DNA of 43,123 nucleotides. Source: [Mycobacterium] manitobense (GTDB taxonomy: Bacteria > Actinomycetota > Actinomycetes > Mycobacteriales > Mycobacteriaceae). Shown piece after piece: positions 16,278-23,970 of the stretch. Location: positions 1 through 43,123 of the forward strand of contig NZ_JACKSJ010000190.1 in assembly GCF_025821665.1 (NCBI RefSeq). The letters run 5' to 3'. Under the pieces are notes generated by a model, which worked only from the letters and a program-made list of their open reading frames with translations, did no database searches and was not told where the DNA came from. Each line of letters begins with the position of its first letter. Position 1 is the first letter of the stretch. A program made the position numbers and the translations under genes.

Positions 16278-17915
16278 GTGTATGGATTGATGCAAGAGCA
16301 TCCGCTGCTGATCTCCTCGCTGATCGAGCACGCGGCAACCTTCCACCCGGACACCGAGATCGTCTCGCGGCTCCCCGGGGGTGGCACGCACCGCACCGAT
16401 TGGCGCGGCGTGCGCGCGGACGCGTGCCGCGTCGCCAACGCCCTGGCGGAGCTGGGCGTGGGTTCCGGCGACCGGGTCGGCACGCTGGCCTGGAACACCC
16501 ACCGGCACCTCGCGCTGTACTTCGGCGTCTCGGGCTCGGGCGCCGTGCTACACACGGTGAATCCGCGGCTCTTCCCCGAACAGATCGAGTACATCGTCGA
16601 CCACGCACAGGACCGGGTGCTGCTGTTCGACGTGGACTTCGCGCCGCTGGTCGAGAAGCTCGCGCCGCGAATGGGGTCCGTGACGACGTACGTCGCGCTG
16701 TGCAGTGGCGATCAGCTACCGGCGGTGGATGTGCCGAACCTGCTCGCCTTCGACGATCTCCTCGCCCGCCAGCCCGACGAGTTCACCTGGCCGGAGTTCG
16801 ACGAACGCACCGCGTCGTCGCTTTGCTACACCTCGGGCACCACAGGTAATCCCAAGGGCGTCCTCTACTCTCACCGGTCGACGGTGCTGCACTCGCTGAT
16901 GGAACTGGCGCCCGACACCTTCGGGCTGCACTCCGGTGAGACGCTGATGCTCATCGTTCCGATGTTCCACGCCAACGCCTGGGGCGCGCCGTACGCGGCG
17001 GCGATGGTCGGCGCCAAAGTGGTGATGCCGGGTCCGTACCTCGACGGCAAGAGCGTCTACGAGCTCATGCGCGACGAGGGGGTGACGTTCTCCATGGGTG
17101 TTCCGACCGTGTGGCTGATGTTGCTCGGCTATCTGGACGATCACCCTGAGATCGATCCGGCGTCACTGCCGCTCGCGCGAGTGGGCATCGGCGGCTCGGC
17201 AGTGCCGAGGGCGATGCTCGAACGCTTCGAGAACGATTTCGGTGTCGAGGTGGTGCAGGGCTGGGGGATGACAGAGACCAGCCCGATCGGTGTGGTCAAC
17301 AAGCTGCTGCCCAAGCATGCCGAGTGCTCCGGAGACGAACTCGTCGAGGTCAAATTGAAACAGGGCCGGGGCGTCTGGGGCGTAGACCTCAAGATCGTCG
17401 ACGACGACGGAGTGCCGTTGCCCTGGGACGGCACCGCATTCGGCAATCTCCGGGTCCGCGGCCCCTGGATCGCCTCCGGCTACTACAGGGGTGAAGGCGG
17501 TTCTCCGCTGGACGAGGAGGGCTACTTCGACACCGGCGACGTGGCGACCATCGACCCCGACGGCTTTCTGCATCTCGTCGACCGCGCCAAGGATGTGATC
17601 AAGTCCGGCGGGGAATGGATCTCCTCGATCGACGTGGAGAACGCGGTGATGGATCACCCGGGCGTCGCGGAGGCCGCGATCATCGGTGTGCCGCACCCGA
17701 AGTGGCAGGAGCGACCGCTGCTGCTGGTGGTCAGGCGTCCCGGCCACGACGTCGACCGGGACAGCGTGCTCGCCTACCTCAGCGAGCGGGTCGCCAAGTG
17801 GTGGCTGCCCGACGACGTGGTGTTCGTTCCCGAATTGCCGCACACCGCAACGGGGAAGCTGCTGAAGAAGGCGCTGCGCGACGACTACCGCGAGCACCCG
17901 CTGCCCACGGCCTGA
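16278..17915 (+). CDS. Fatty-acyl-CoA/AMP synthetase, AlkK-like
   Basis: The 545-residue protein is an ANL-superfamily ligase. The P-loop YTSGTTGNPKG lies near residue 185, PMFHANAWG about 40 residues later, GWGMTETSP near 328, the YFDTGD hinge near 417 and the C-terminal catalytic lysine in TATGKLLKKAL near 528. The PMFHxNAWG segment and the overall spacing resemble medium-chain AlkK-type fatty-acid CoA ligases. The start is the GTG at 16278, preceded by GGGGG; an in-frame ATG at 16290 is the alternative. I recall no counterpart between Rv0546c and Rv0547c, so this gene looks like an insertion in the men/pit region. Substrate chain length is not determined. Confidence 0.88.
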   Translation: MYGLMQEHPLLISSLIEHAATFHPDTEIVSRLPGGGTHRTDWRGVRADACRVANALAELGVGSGDRVGTLAWNTHRHLALYFGVSGSGAVLHTVNPRLFPEQIEYIVDHAQDRVLLFDVDFAPLVEKLAPRMGSVTTYVALCSGDQLPAVDVPNLLAFDDLLARQPDEFTWPEFDERTASSLCYTSGTTGNPKGVLYSHRSTVLHSLMELAPDTFGLHSGETLMLIVPMFHANAWGAPYAAAMVGAKVVMPGPYLDGKSVYELMRDEGVTFSMGVPTVWLMLLGYLDDHPEIDPASLPLARVGIGGSAVPRAMLERFENDFGVEVVQGWGMTETSPIGVVNKLLPKHAECSGDELVEVKLKQGRGVWGVDLKIVDDDGVPLPWDGTAFGNLRVRGPWIASGYYRGEGGSPLDEEGYFDTGDVATIDPDGFLHLVDRAKDVIKSGGEWISSIDVENAVMDHPGVAEAAIIGVPHPKWQERPLLLVVRRPGHDVDRDSVLAYLSERVAKWWLPDDVVFVPELPHTATGKLLKKALRDDYREHPLPTA

Positions 17916-17925
17916 CCGGGTCAGG
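17911..17925. terminator. Shared hairpin at convergent gene ends
   Basis: CCTGACC-G-GGTCAGG is a perfect palindrome that includes both stop codons of the convergent fadD and SDR genes. It could fold as a 6-bp stem with a 3-nt loop in either transcript. There is no U-tract, so if it terminates it does so in the weak, U-less manner often proposed for mycobacteria. Confidence 0.35.
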
Positions 17926-18796
17926 TGTTCGGTTGCACCTGCTGGCGCTTCATGATCGCGTCGACGGCAGCGGGGGAGAAGCTGTTGACGGCGTGTGCGG
18001 TGACCGCCATGCGCGGCGCGATCCGGGTCGGGCGGGTGCGCGCGGCGGTCACCATCCAGTCCGCGGCCTCGGACGCGCTCAGCGCAGGCAGGCCGTCGTA
18101 GGCTCGGGTCGGCGCGATCATCGGCGTCTTCACCAGCGGGTAGTACAGCGTCGTCGAATGCACGCCGTCCCTGCCCCATTCGGTCTCCACGACCCGGCTC
18201 ACGGCACTCAGCGCCGCCTTGGAGGCGTTGTAGACGGCGAACAGGGGCGACGATTCGCTCAGCACACCCCACGTCGAGACGTTGATGATGTGGCCGTCGC
18301 CGCGCTCGATCATGCCCGGCGCGAGGCCGCGGATCAGCCGCAACGGCGAGTAGTAGTTGAGCGTCATCGTGCGCTCGACGTCATGCCAGCGGTCCAGGGA
18401 CTCGGCCAGCGGCCGGCGAATCGACTTGCCCGCGTTGTTGATCAGGATGTCGATTCCGCCGAGCTTCTGCTCCACCTCGGCGACCAGCTCGTCGACGGCG
18501 TCGAGGTCCGACAGGTCGCAGGCCCGCGCCCGGGCATCGCCGCCTGCGGCCACGATCCGTTGCGCGACCGCGTCGAGGAGGTCCTGGCGGCGGGCCACCA
18601 CGACGACGGTGGCGCCGCGTCGGGCCAGCTTCTCCGCGGCCGCCTCACCGATGCCCGACGATGCGCCGGTCAGCAGGATCCGTTTGCCCGCCAGCTTCAC
18701 CTGGGGACCGCGCTGCATCAGCTGGTCGGTCAGCGGCGGCCGCATGCTGGCCAGCAGCAGGCTCTCGGACAGTCGGCGCAACGAGCTTCTGATCAC
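17921..18796 (-). CDS. Short-chain dehydrogenase/reductase (Rv0547c-like)
   Basis: The protein has 291 residues from a GTG. An N-terminal leader of about 35 residues (RSSLRRLSESLLLASMRPPL) precedes the Rossmann motif TGASSGIG at about 43-50. The catalytic serine region VSTWGV and YNASKAAL (YxxxK) follow at about 170-190, and INNAGKS at about 118. It oxidises or reduces an unknown alcohol/ketone with NAD(P). It matches Rv0547c in position next to menB. A 34-nt gap separates it from menB upstream, so the two may be co-transcribed. Confidence 0.9.
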   Translation of the reverse strand: MIRSSLRRLSESLLLASMRPPLTDQLMQRGPQVKLAGKRILLTGASSGIGEAAAEKLARRGATVVVVARRQDLLDAVAQRIVAAGGDARARACDLSDLDAVDELVAEVEQKLGGIDILINNAGKSIRRPLAESLDRWHDVERTMTLNYYSPLRLIRGLAPGMIERGDGHIINVSTWGVLSESSPLFAVYNASKAALSAVSRVVETEWGRDGVHSTTLYYPLVKTPMIAPTRAYDGLPALSASEAADWMVTAARTRPTRIAPRMAVTAHAVNSFSPAAVDAIMKRQQVQPNT

Positions 18797-18830
18797 TGTC
18801 GAAGTCTAGGCGGCGCGCCGAGCCCAGCCG

Positions 18831-19742
18831 TCAGAAGTAGCGGGGGAACCCGCTCCAGTCCGGGTCGCGCTTCTCCAGGAACGCATCGCGGCCCTCGACG
18901 GCCTCATCGGTCATGTACGCCAATCGCGTTGCCTCACCGGCGAACACCTGCTGACCGACCAGCCCGTCGTCGATGAGGTTGAACGAGAACTTGAGCATCC
19001 GCACCGCCTGCGGCGACTTGCCGTTGATCTCGACCGCCCACTGCAGCGCCTCGGCCTCGAGATCGGCGTGATCGACGACGGCGTTCACCGCGCCCATCGC
19101 GTGCATCTGCTCGGCATCGTAGGCGCGGCCGAGGAAGAAGATCTCGCGCGCGAACTTCTGACCGGTCTGGCGGGCCAGGTAGGCGCTGCCGAAGCCGCCG
19201 TCGAAGCTGCCGACGTCGGCGTCGGTCTGCTTGAACCGCGCGTGCTGCCGGCTGGCCAGCGTCAGGTCGCACGTCACGTGCAGGCTGTGCCCACCGCCGG
19301 CGGCCCACCCGTTGACCAGGCAGATCACCACCTTCGGCATGAAGCGGATGAGCCGTTGCACCTCGAGGATGTGCAGCCGCCCGGCCCTGGCCGCGTCGAC
19401 GGTGTCGGCCGTCTCGCCGGAGGCGTACTGATAGCCGGTGCGGCCACGGATGCGCTGGTCGCCACCCGAGCAGAACGCCCAGCCGCCGTCCTTCGGGCTG
19501 GGGCCGTTGCCGGTCAGCAGGATCACCCCGACGTCGGGTGACATCCGGGCGTGGTCGAGCACGCGGTACAGCTCGTCGACGGTGTGCGGCCGGAACGCGT
19601 TGCGCACCTCGGGGCGGTCGAACGCCACCCGCACGGTGGGTTGCGGCCGGCCGTCGACGACATGGCGGTGGTAGGTGATGTCGGACAGCTCGAACCCGGG
19701 CACGGGCTGCCAGGCCGACGGGTCGAAGGGGTTGTCGCTCAC
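18831..19742 (-). CDS. menB: 1,4-Dihydroxy-2-naphthoyl-CoA synthase
   Basis: The 303-residue crotonase-family enzyme cyclises o-succinylbenzoyl-CoA to dihydroxynaphthoyl-CoA in menaquinone synthesis. Its landmarks are FDRPEVRNAFRP, FCSGGDQRIRG (oxyanion/CoA segment), GWAAGGGHSLHVTCD (second oxyanion glycine turn) and GSFDGGFGSAYLARQ, which is diagnostic for MenB over other crotonases. The C-terminus ends DPDWSGFPRYF, as in MenB proteins. The start is the GTG giving VSDNPFDPSAW. It lies 11 nt downstream of the DUF385 gene. With menE at 12.2 kb it is the second menaquinone gene; menC and menD are not in the window. Confidence 0.96.
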   Translation of the reverse strand: MSDNPFDPSAWQPVPGFELSDITYHRHVVDGRPQPTVRVAFDRPEVRNAFRPHTVDELYRVLDHARMSPDVGVILLTGNGPSPKDGGWAFCSGGDQRIRGRTGYQYASGETADTVDAARAGRLHILEVQRLIRFMPKVVICLVNGWAAGGGHSLHVTCDLTLASRQHARFKQTDADVGSFDGGFGSAYLARQTGQKFAREIFFLGRAYDAEQMHAMGAVNAVVDHADLEAEALQWAVEINGKSPQAVRMLKFSFNLIDDGLVGQQVFAGEATRLAYMTDEAVEGRDAFLEKRDPDWSGFPRYF

Positions 19743-19753
19743 AGCGTCAGACG

Positions 19754-20206
19754 CTACGTCACCGGATCGAGGCGGAACACCGGGCAGCGGCCGGTCAGCG
19801 CCTCGAACTCGTCGGGGTGCGGCCCGGTGACCAGGCCCGCGTTCTTCATGAAGCCGACGCCGGTGGGCACCAGCACCGGGAACTGCCTCAGCAGCGGCCG
19901 GGCCTCCTCGGCGGGCAGCTCGACCATCCGCACGGGTTCGCGGGTCCGGCCCCGCAGCAGCACGGCGTCGGGATTGGCCTGGGCGTTTCGGACCCAGTCC
20001 GAGCCGGGGAGACCGCCGACGACGTAGCGACGCCCGTCCACCTCGAACGGGGTGATCGGCGTCGACCGGGGTTGGCCGGACTTGCGGCCGGTCACCGTCA
20101 GCACCACCGGGCCGTCCTTGAGCAGGCCGGTCCTGTTCACGGCGATCATCACCTTGTTCACGTACTTCAGCCACCACGGCGGCCGGATTCGCTCGCTGCC
20201 TGACAT
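19754..20206 (-). CDS. Ddn/DUF385-family F420-linked protein
   Basis: The 150-residue protein belongs to the deazaflavin-dependent nitroreductase family. It has an N-terminal basic/hydrophobic helix, then VVLTVTGRKSGQPRSTPITPF (residues about 33-53), YVVGGLPGSDWVRNAQANP and a conserved R-T-REPVRM strand. Mycobacterial members bind coenzyme F420 and reduce quinones or nitro compounds near the membrane. Its place directly upstream of menB suggests menaquinone as a physiological partner, in line with quinone reductase activity known for some relatives; that link is inference. Confidence 0.85.
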   Translation of the reverse strand: MSGSERIRPPWWLKYVNKVMIAVNRTGLLKDGPVVLTVTGRKSGQPRSTPITPFEVDGRRYVVGGLPGSDWVRNAQANPDAVLLRGRTREPVRMVELPAEEARPLLRQFPVLVPTGVGFMKNAGLVTGPHPDEFEALTGRCPVFRLDPVT

Positions 20207-20216
20207 GGCCGCGACG

Positions 20217-20912
20217 CTACGCGCAGACCGGCAGGCCGTGCTCGGCCAGTGCGCGGCGCAGGCCGTCGGGCCGCTGCGCGGTGGGCAGCGGCTCGACGAG
20301 CACGAACCCGCAGCCCAGGGCGCGGGCGCCGCCGTCGGCCTCCTCGCTGTCGCCGACCATGACGGTGTTCGCGGCGTCCACATCCAGCCTGGTGAGCGCC
20401 TCGGCGAAGATCGCGGCGTCGGGTTTGATGGCGCCCACCTCGAACGACAGCACGAACTCGTCGGCGACGGCCCCGATGGCTTCGAAGGCCGGCCGGACGT
20501 CGAACGGGATGTTGGACACCACCGCCGTCTTGACCCCGCGTTCGCGCAGGGCGGCGAGCACGTCGGCGGTGTCGGGGTACGGCGTCCAGCACGCCGGGTC
20601 GATCAGCCGGGCGTACAGCGCGTCGGCGTGGTGGTCGGCGAGTCCCGACGCGCGCAGCACGTGCAGGTTGGCCTCGCGGTGCAGCGCGGGCTCCAGGTCT
20701 CGCTGCGTCCAGGCGTGGTGCGCCTCAGGGGTCAGCGGGACCGCCAGTTCCACCGGGGTCGTGAGCCGTCGCATGATCTCGGACTGCGCGTGGGATTCGA
20801 TGCGGCGGTCGTCGATCACCATGCCGTCGAACCAGCTCGCGTCCTCCTCGAGCCGGAACAGCGTGCCGGAGAAGTCGAACAGGACGGCGTCCACGTGCAC
20901 CATGGCCGCCAT
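20217..20912 (-). CDS. HAD-superfamily hydrolase
   Basis: The protein has 231 residues from the ATG giving MAAMVHVDAVLFDFSGTLF. The HAD motif I reads DFSGT, so the second aspartate of phosphatase-type HADs (DxDGT) is replaced by serine. Motif II is in VVSNIPFD, motif III includes the lysine in GAIKPDAAIF and motif IV lies in MVGDSEEADGG. Without the second Asp a classical phosphatase reaction is doubtful; a dehalogenase-like or other hydrolase role is possible. It ends 10 nt before the DUF385 gene start and probably leads the DUF385-menB transcript. It is divergent from the GT2 operon. Confidence 0.85.
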   Translation of the reverse strand: MAAMVHVDAVLFDFSGTLFRLEEDASWFDGMVIDDRRIESHAQSEIMRRLTTPVELAVPLTPEAHHAWTQRDLEPALHREANLHVLRASGLADHHADALYARLIDPACWTPYPDTADVLAALRERGVKTAVVSNIPFDVRPAFEAIGAVADEFVLSFEVGAIKPDAAIFAEALTRLDVDAANTVMVGDSEEADGGARALGCGFVLVEPLPTAQRPDGLRRALAEHGLPVCA

Positions 20913-20918
20913 CGTGCC

Positions 20919-20935
20919 AGGTGTAGAAAACACCT
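20919..20935. promoter_or_regulatory. Inverted repeat between divergent HAD and GT2 genes
   Basis: AGGTGT-AGAAA-ACACCT is a perfect 6-bp inverted repeat with a 5-nt spacer. It lies in the 43-nt gap between the HAD start (20912) and the GT2 start (20956), the only non-coding space available for both promoters. It may be an operator, or a hairpin in either 5' leader. Confidence 0.4.
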
Positions 20936-20955
20936 CGAAGGGCTAATTAACAGCG

Positions 20956-21678
20956 GTGCCGGAGCTCGAGCAGATCGCGGTGGTGATACCCGCCCACGAC
21001 GAGGCAACGAATTTGCCGAGGACCCTGCGCGCTCTGGCGACGGCGACGCTGTGCTCACCGTTGCCCGCGCTCACGGTGGTGGTGCTCGATGCCTGCGACG
21101 ACGACAGTGCCGCATTGGCCGGGCGGTTCGGCCCGGACGTGCATTTCGTGGAGGTCGACGCGGGCAACGTCGGCGCCGCACGTGCCGCGGGATTCGAGTA
21201 TGCGCGGTCGGTGTCCGGCGGGGCGGATCCGGCCCGTACCTGGTACGCCACGTCGGATGCGGACAGCCTGGTCCCCGCCGACTGGCTGCTGCGGATGACC
21301 GCGACGTACGCCGACATGGTGCTCGGTGTGGTCCGGGTGCCCGACTGGCGGCACTTCCCCGCCGAGGTGGCACGGCGGTACCTGCGCGCCTATCAGGCCA
21401 AGATTTCCGGGAAGGGCAACGGGCACAGCCACATTCACGGTGCGAACATGGGCTTCAACGCCGCCGCGTACTGGGCCGTCGGCGGCTTCCGCGCGCTGCC
21501 GACCGGCGAGGACGTCGAACTCGTCGAGCGGTTCGAGGCGGCCGGCAGGCACATCCGCCGCGACGCGGCGCTGAGCGTCGTCACGTCCGCGCGCCGCGAC
21601 GCCCGCGCGCCGGGCGGGTTCGCCTCGCATCTGCGTGCCCTGTCGGTGCCGAGGCGCAAGACCGGCGAGCCGGCATGA
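20956..21678 (+). CDS. Family 2 glycosyltransferase
   Basis: The 240-residue GT-A fold enzyme starts VPELEQIAVVIPAHDEATNL, with the opening strand IAVVIPAHDE of GT2. The metal-binding motif is SDADS (around residue 97), and GANMGFNAAAYWAVGGF is a typical acceptor-side block, followed by TGEDVELVERF, the catalytic ED-type motif. It has no membrane helix, so it acts in the cytoplasm. It is the first gene of a four-gene operon in which each stop overlaps the next start by 4 nt. The sugar and acceptor are unknown; gene company suggests an amino-sugar conjugate. Confidence 0.88.
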   Translation: MPELEQIAVVIPAHDEATNLPRTLRALATATLCSPLPALTVVVLDACDDDSAALAGRFGPDVHFVEVDAGNVGAARAAGFEYARSVSGGADPARTWYATSDADSLVPADWLLRMTATYADMVLGVVRVPDWRHFPAEVARRYLRAYQAKISGKGNGHSHIHGANMGFNAAAYWAVGGFRALPTGEDVELVERFEAAGRHIRRDAALSVVTSARRDARAPGGFASHLRALSVPRRKTGEPA

Positions 21679-22607
21679 TCCCGGCGCAACTCGCGCGGTG
21701 GCTGGCGGCGGGCGATCTGAACCTGCCGCTACCGGGCCGAGGCGACACAGCGCGGCGCTGGCGACGACTCGCCGAGCTCACCGAACTCGACGTGGTGGCC
21801 GGGCGACTGGCCGAAGCGCACTGCGACGCTGCGGCGATACTGGCCGATCTCGACGGTCCGCAGGTACGGGCCGGCGAGCTCTGGGGTGTGTGGGCTGCCG
21901 AATCCCGCGACGCGGTGCTGCGCGCCCAGCCGGTCGGGGACGGATTCGCACTGCACGGCACCAAGGTGTGGTGTTCGGGTGCAGGCCTGTGCACGCACGC
22001 GCTGGTGACGGCGCGGGTGGACGACGATACCCGCGCGTTGTTCGCCGTCGACCTGCGCCATCATCGGGTGCGGCCGTTACCGAGCAGTTGGCGCAACCCC
22101 GGGATGGCCGGATCCGACACCCGCTCAGTGCAATTCAGCGGAGTGCCGGCCATCGCCGTGGGAGAACCGGGTGAGTACCTGCGCCGGCCAGGATTTTGGC
22201 ACGGGGCGATCGGGGTCGCCGCCTGCTGGCTCGGTGGCGCCAGAGCAGTTGCCGCCCCGCTGTATTCGGCCGCCACCGGCGAGGAACCGCACACGCTGGC
22301 CCACCTCGGCGCGGTGGATGCGGCGCTCACCGCGGCCTCCGCGACGCTGGCGCAGGCCGCGGTCGAGGTGGACGCCGACCCCGACGACAAGAACAACACT
22401 GCCGAACTGACCGCCCGGCGCTGCCGTGCCGTCGTGGAGACCGCGGTCGAGGAGGTCCTCACCCGGACGGGCCGGGCGTTGGGGCCCGCACCGCTCAGTC
22501 AGGATGCCGCCCATGCCCGCCACGTCGCGGACCTGACCGTCTATGTCCGCCAGAGTCACGCCGAACGCGACCTGGAAGCGCTGGGCCGGTTGGCCGGGAA
22601 GCGGTGA
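21675..22607 (+). CDS. Acyl-CoA dehydrogenase-like flavoprotein
   Basis: The 310-residue protein is shorter than usual acyl-CoA dehydrogenases (about 380). It retains the central beta domain, with FALHGTKVWCSGAGLCTH (flavin-contact WxSG-like segment) at about 95-112 and SDTRSVQFSGV at about 150. The N-terminal helical part is short. The expected flavin-binding and base residues of the C-terminal domain are not obvious. It may oxidise an amino-sugar, amine or acyl side chain, or be non-catalytic. The ATG overlaps the GT2 stop (ATGA), and the stop overlaps the PIG-L GTG. Confidence 0.8.
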   Translation: MIPAQLARWLAAGDLNLPLPGRGDTARRWRRLAELTELDVVAGRLAEAHCDAAAILADLDGPQVRAGELWGVWAAESRDAVLRAQPVGDGFALHGTKVWCSGAGLCTHALVTARVDDDTRALFAVDLRHHRVRPLPSSWRNPGMAGSDTRSVQFSGVPAIAVGEPGEYLRRPGFWHGAIGVAACWLGGARAVAAPLYSAATGEEPHTLAHLGAVDAALTAASATLAQAAVEVDADPDDKNNTAELTARRCRAVVETAVEEVLTRTGRALGPAPLSQDAAHARHVADLTVYVRQSHAERDLEALGRLAGKR

Positions 22608-23350
22608 GCAACGGGGCCCGGTTCGCGGCGCGCCCGATCGCAGGAGGAGGCACTGCGGCCGAGATCTGGCGCGCGGCCGATCTCGCGTTCCCCGAACTCA
22701 CGTGGGAACACTGCCCGGGCCTGGTGGTGGTGGCCCCGCACCCGGACGACGAGACCCTCGGCCTCGGTGGCACCATCGCCGCGGCGGCCGAGCGGGGAAT
22801 ACCCGTGCGGGTGGTCTCGGTGAGCGACGGCGACGCCGCGCACCCGGATGCGACGGCGGCGCAGCGAAGGGCATTGGCGCAGACCCGGCGCGACGAGGTG
22901 CGCTGCGCTGCAGCGGCACTCGGTATCGGTGCACCGATGCGGCTGGGTCTGCCCGACGGCGACGTCGCCGCTCATCAGGCCCGAGTCGCCGACGCACTCA
23001 CCGAGGTGCTGGCCGCCGAACCGGCCGGCGTCTGGTGCGCGGCCACCTGGCGCGGAGACGGCCACCCCGACCACGAGGCCGTCGGCCGCGCGGCCGCCGA
23101 GGCGACCTCCCGAACTGGTGCGGTGCTGCTGGAGTATCCGGTGTGGATGTGGCACTGGGCCGAACCGGGCGATGCCACGGTGCCGTGGCACAGGGCCCGC
23201 CGCTCGTCGCTGACCCACTCCGCAACGCAGCGTAAAGTCGATGCGGCACAGTGTTTCCACAGTCAATTCGAACCGGATGGGCCGGAAGCGGTGCTGCCGC
23301 CGTACGTGCTCGCGCGGTTGCTGACGGTGGGAGAGGTGGTGTTCCGGTGA
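22604..23350 (+). CDS. PIG-L / LmbE-family deacetylase
   Basis: The protein has 248 residues. The zinc-binding motif APHPDDETLGLGG (residues about 44-56) and the second HPDHEAVG histidine motif (around 150) identify an LmbE/PIG-L metal-dependent N-deacetylase, the family of MshB and GlcNAc-PI deacetylase. Such enzymes remove the acetyl group from N-acetylglucosamine conjugates. It is the third gene of the operon and starts at a GTG overlapping the previous stop. A deacetylated amino-sugar would be a fitting substrate for the NodS-like methyltransferase encoded next. Confidence 0.92.
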   Translation: MSNGARFAARPIAGGGTAAEIWRAADLAFPELTWEHCPGLVVVAPHPDDETLGLGGTIAAAAERGIPVRVVSVSDGDAAHPDATAAQRRALAQTRRDEVRCAAAALGIGAPMRLGLPDGDVAAHQARVADALTEVLAAEPAGVWCAATWRGDGHPDHEAVGRAAAEATSRTGAVLLEYPVWMWHWAEPGDATVPWHRARRSSLTHSATQRKVDAAQCFHSQFEPDGPEAVLPPYVLARLLTVGEVVFR

Positions 23351-23970
23351 CGTCGCGACTGCCTGACGACTACTTCGAGCGCCTGTACGCCCGTGCCGCC
23401 GACCCCTGGCAGCTTCAGGGCAGGTGGTACGAACGCCGCAAGTACGCGATCACGATGGCGCTGCTGCCCTATCCGCGGTACCGGCACGCCTACGAACCGG
23501 GGTGCTCGGTCGGCGTGCTCACCGAACTGTTGACCGGCCGGTGCGACCACGTGACGGCCACAGACGTCGCGACCGGTGCCCTCGACGCCACCCACCGTCG
23601 GTTGCTCGCCGCGCAGCGCAGACGTCAGGTGACGCTGCTGCGCCAGTCGATCGACGGCCCATGGCCGCAGGCACGATTCGATCTCGTGGTGCTCTCGGAG
23701 GTCTGCTACTACCTGCAACCGGCCACCCTGCGGGCGGTGCTCGACCGGCAGGTGCCCTTGCTGTCACACGGCGCGACCGTGATCGCCGCGCACTGGCGGC
23801 ACCGTGTCGAGGACTACCCGATGAGCGGCGACCACGCCAACGACGTGATCGCCGCCACCGCGGGCCTGCACCACATCGGCGGCTACCGCGACACCGACGT
23901 CGCCATCGACGTGTTCGACACGGCGTCGGCGGATTCGGTGGCGGCCAGGACCGGCGTGCCGGGTGCCTAG
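23347..23970 (+). CDS. NodS-like SAM-dependent methyltransferase
   Basis: The 207-residue protein starts VTSRLPDDYFERLYARAADPW. The YxxxxDPW opening followed by a SAM-binding loop AYEPGCSVGVLTE (around residue 45) is characteristic of NodS-type methyltransferases, which N-methylate the deacetylated amino-sugar of rhizobial Nod factors. The FDLVVLSEVCYYL segment is post-motif II, and HWRHRVEDYPMSGD closes the fold. It is the last gene of the GT2-ACAD-PIG-L operon. Its stop shares the palindrome CTAG with the stop of the convergent sigma-factor gene. Confidence 0.88.
   Translation: MTSRLPDDYFERLYARAADPWQLQGRWYERRKYAITMALLPYPRYRHAYEPGCSVGVLTELLTGRCDHVTATDVATGALDATHRRLLAAQRRRQVTLLRQSIDGPWPQARFDLVVLSEVCYYLQPATLRAVLDRQVPLLSHGATVIAAHWRHRVEDYPMSGDHANDVIAATAGLHHIGGYRDTDVAIDVFDTASADSVAARTGVPGA

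Noticed and set aside
20052..21678. Open frame (+) running antisense through the DUF385/HAD genes into the GT2 operon
   Set aside because: The protein is Arg/Gly/Gln-rich and has no recognisable domain before the acyl-CoA dehydrogenase start, whose own ATG is at 21675.
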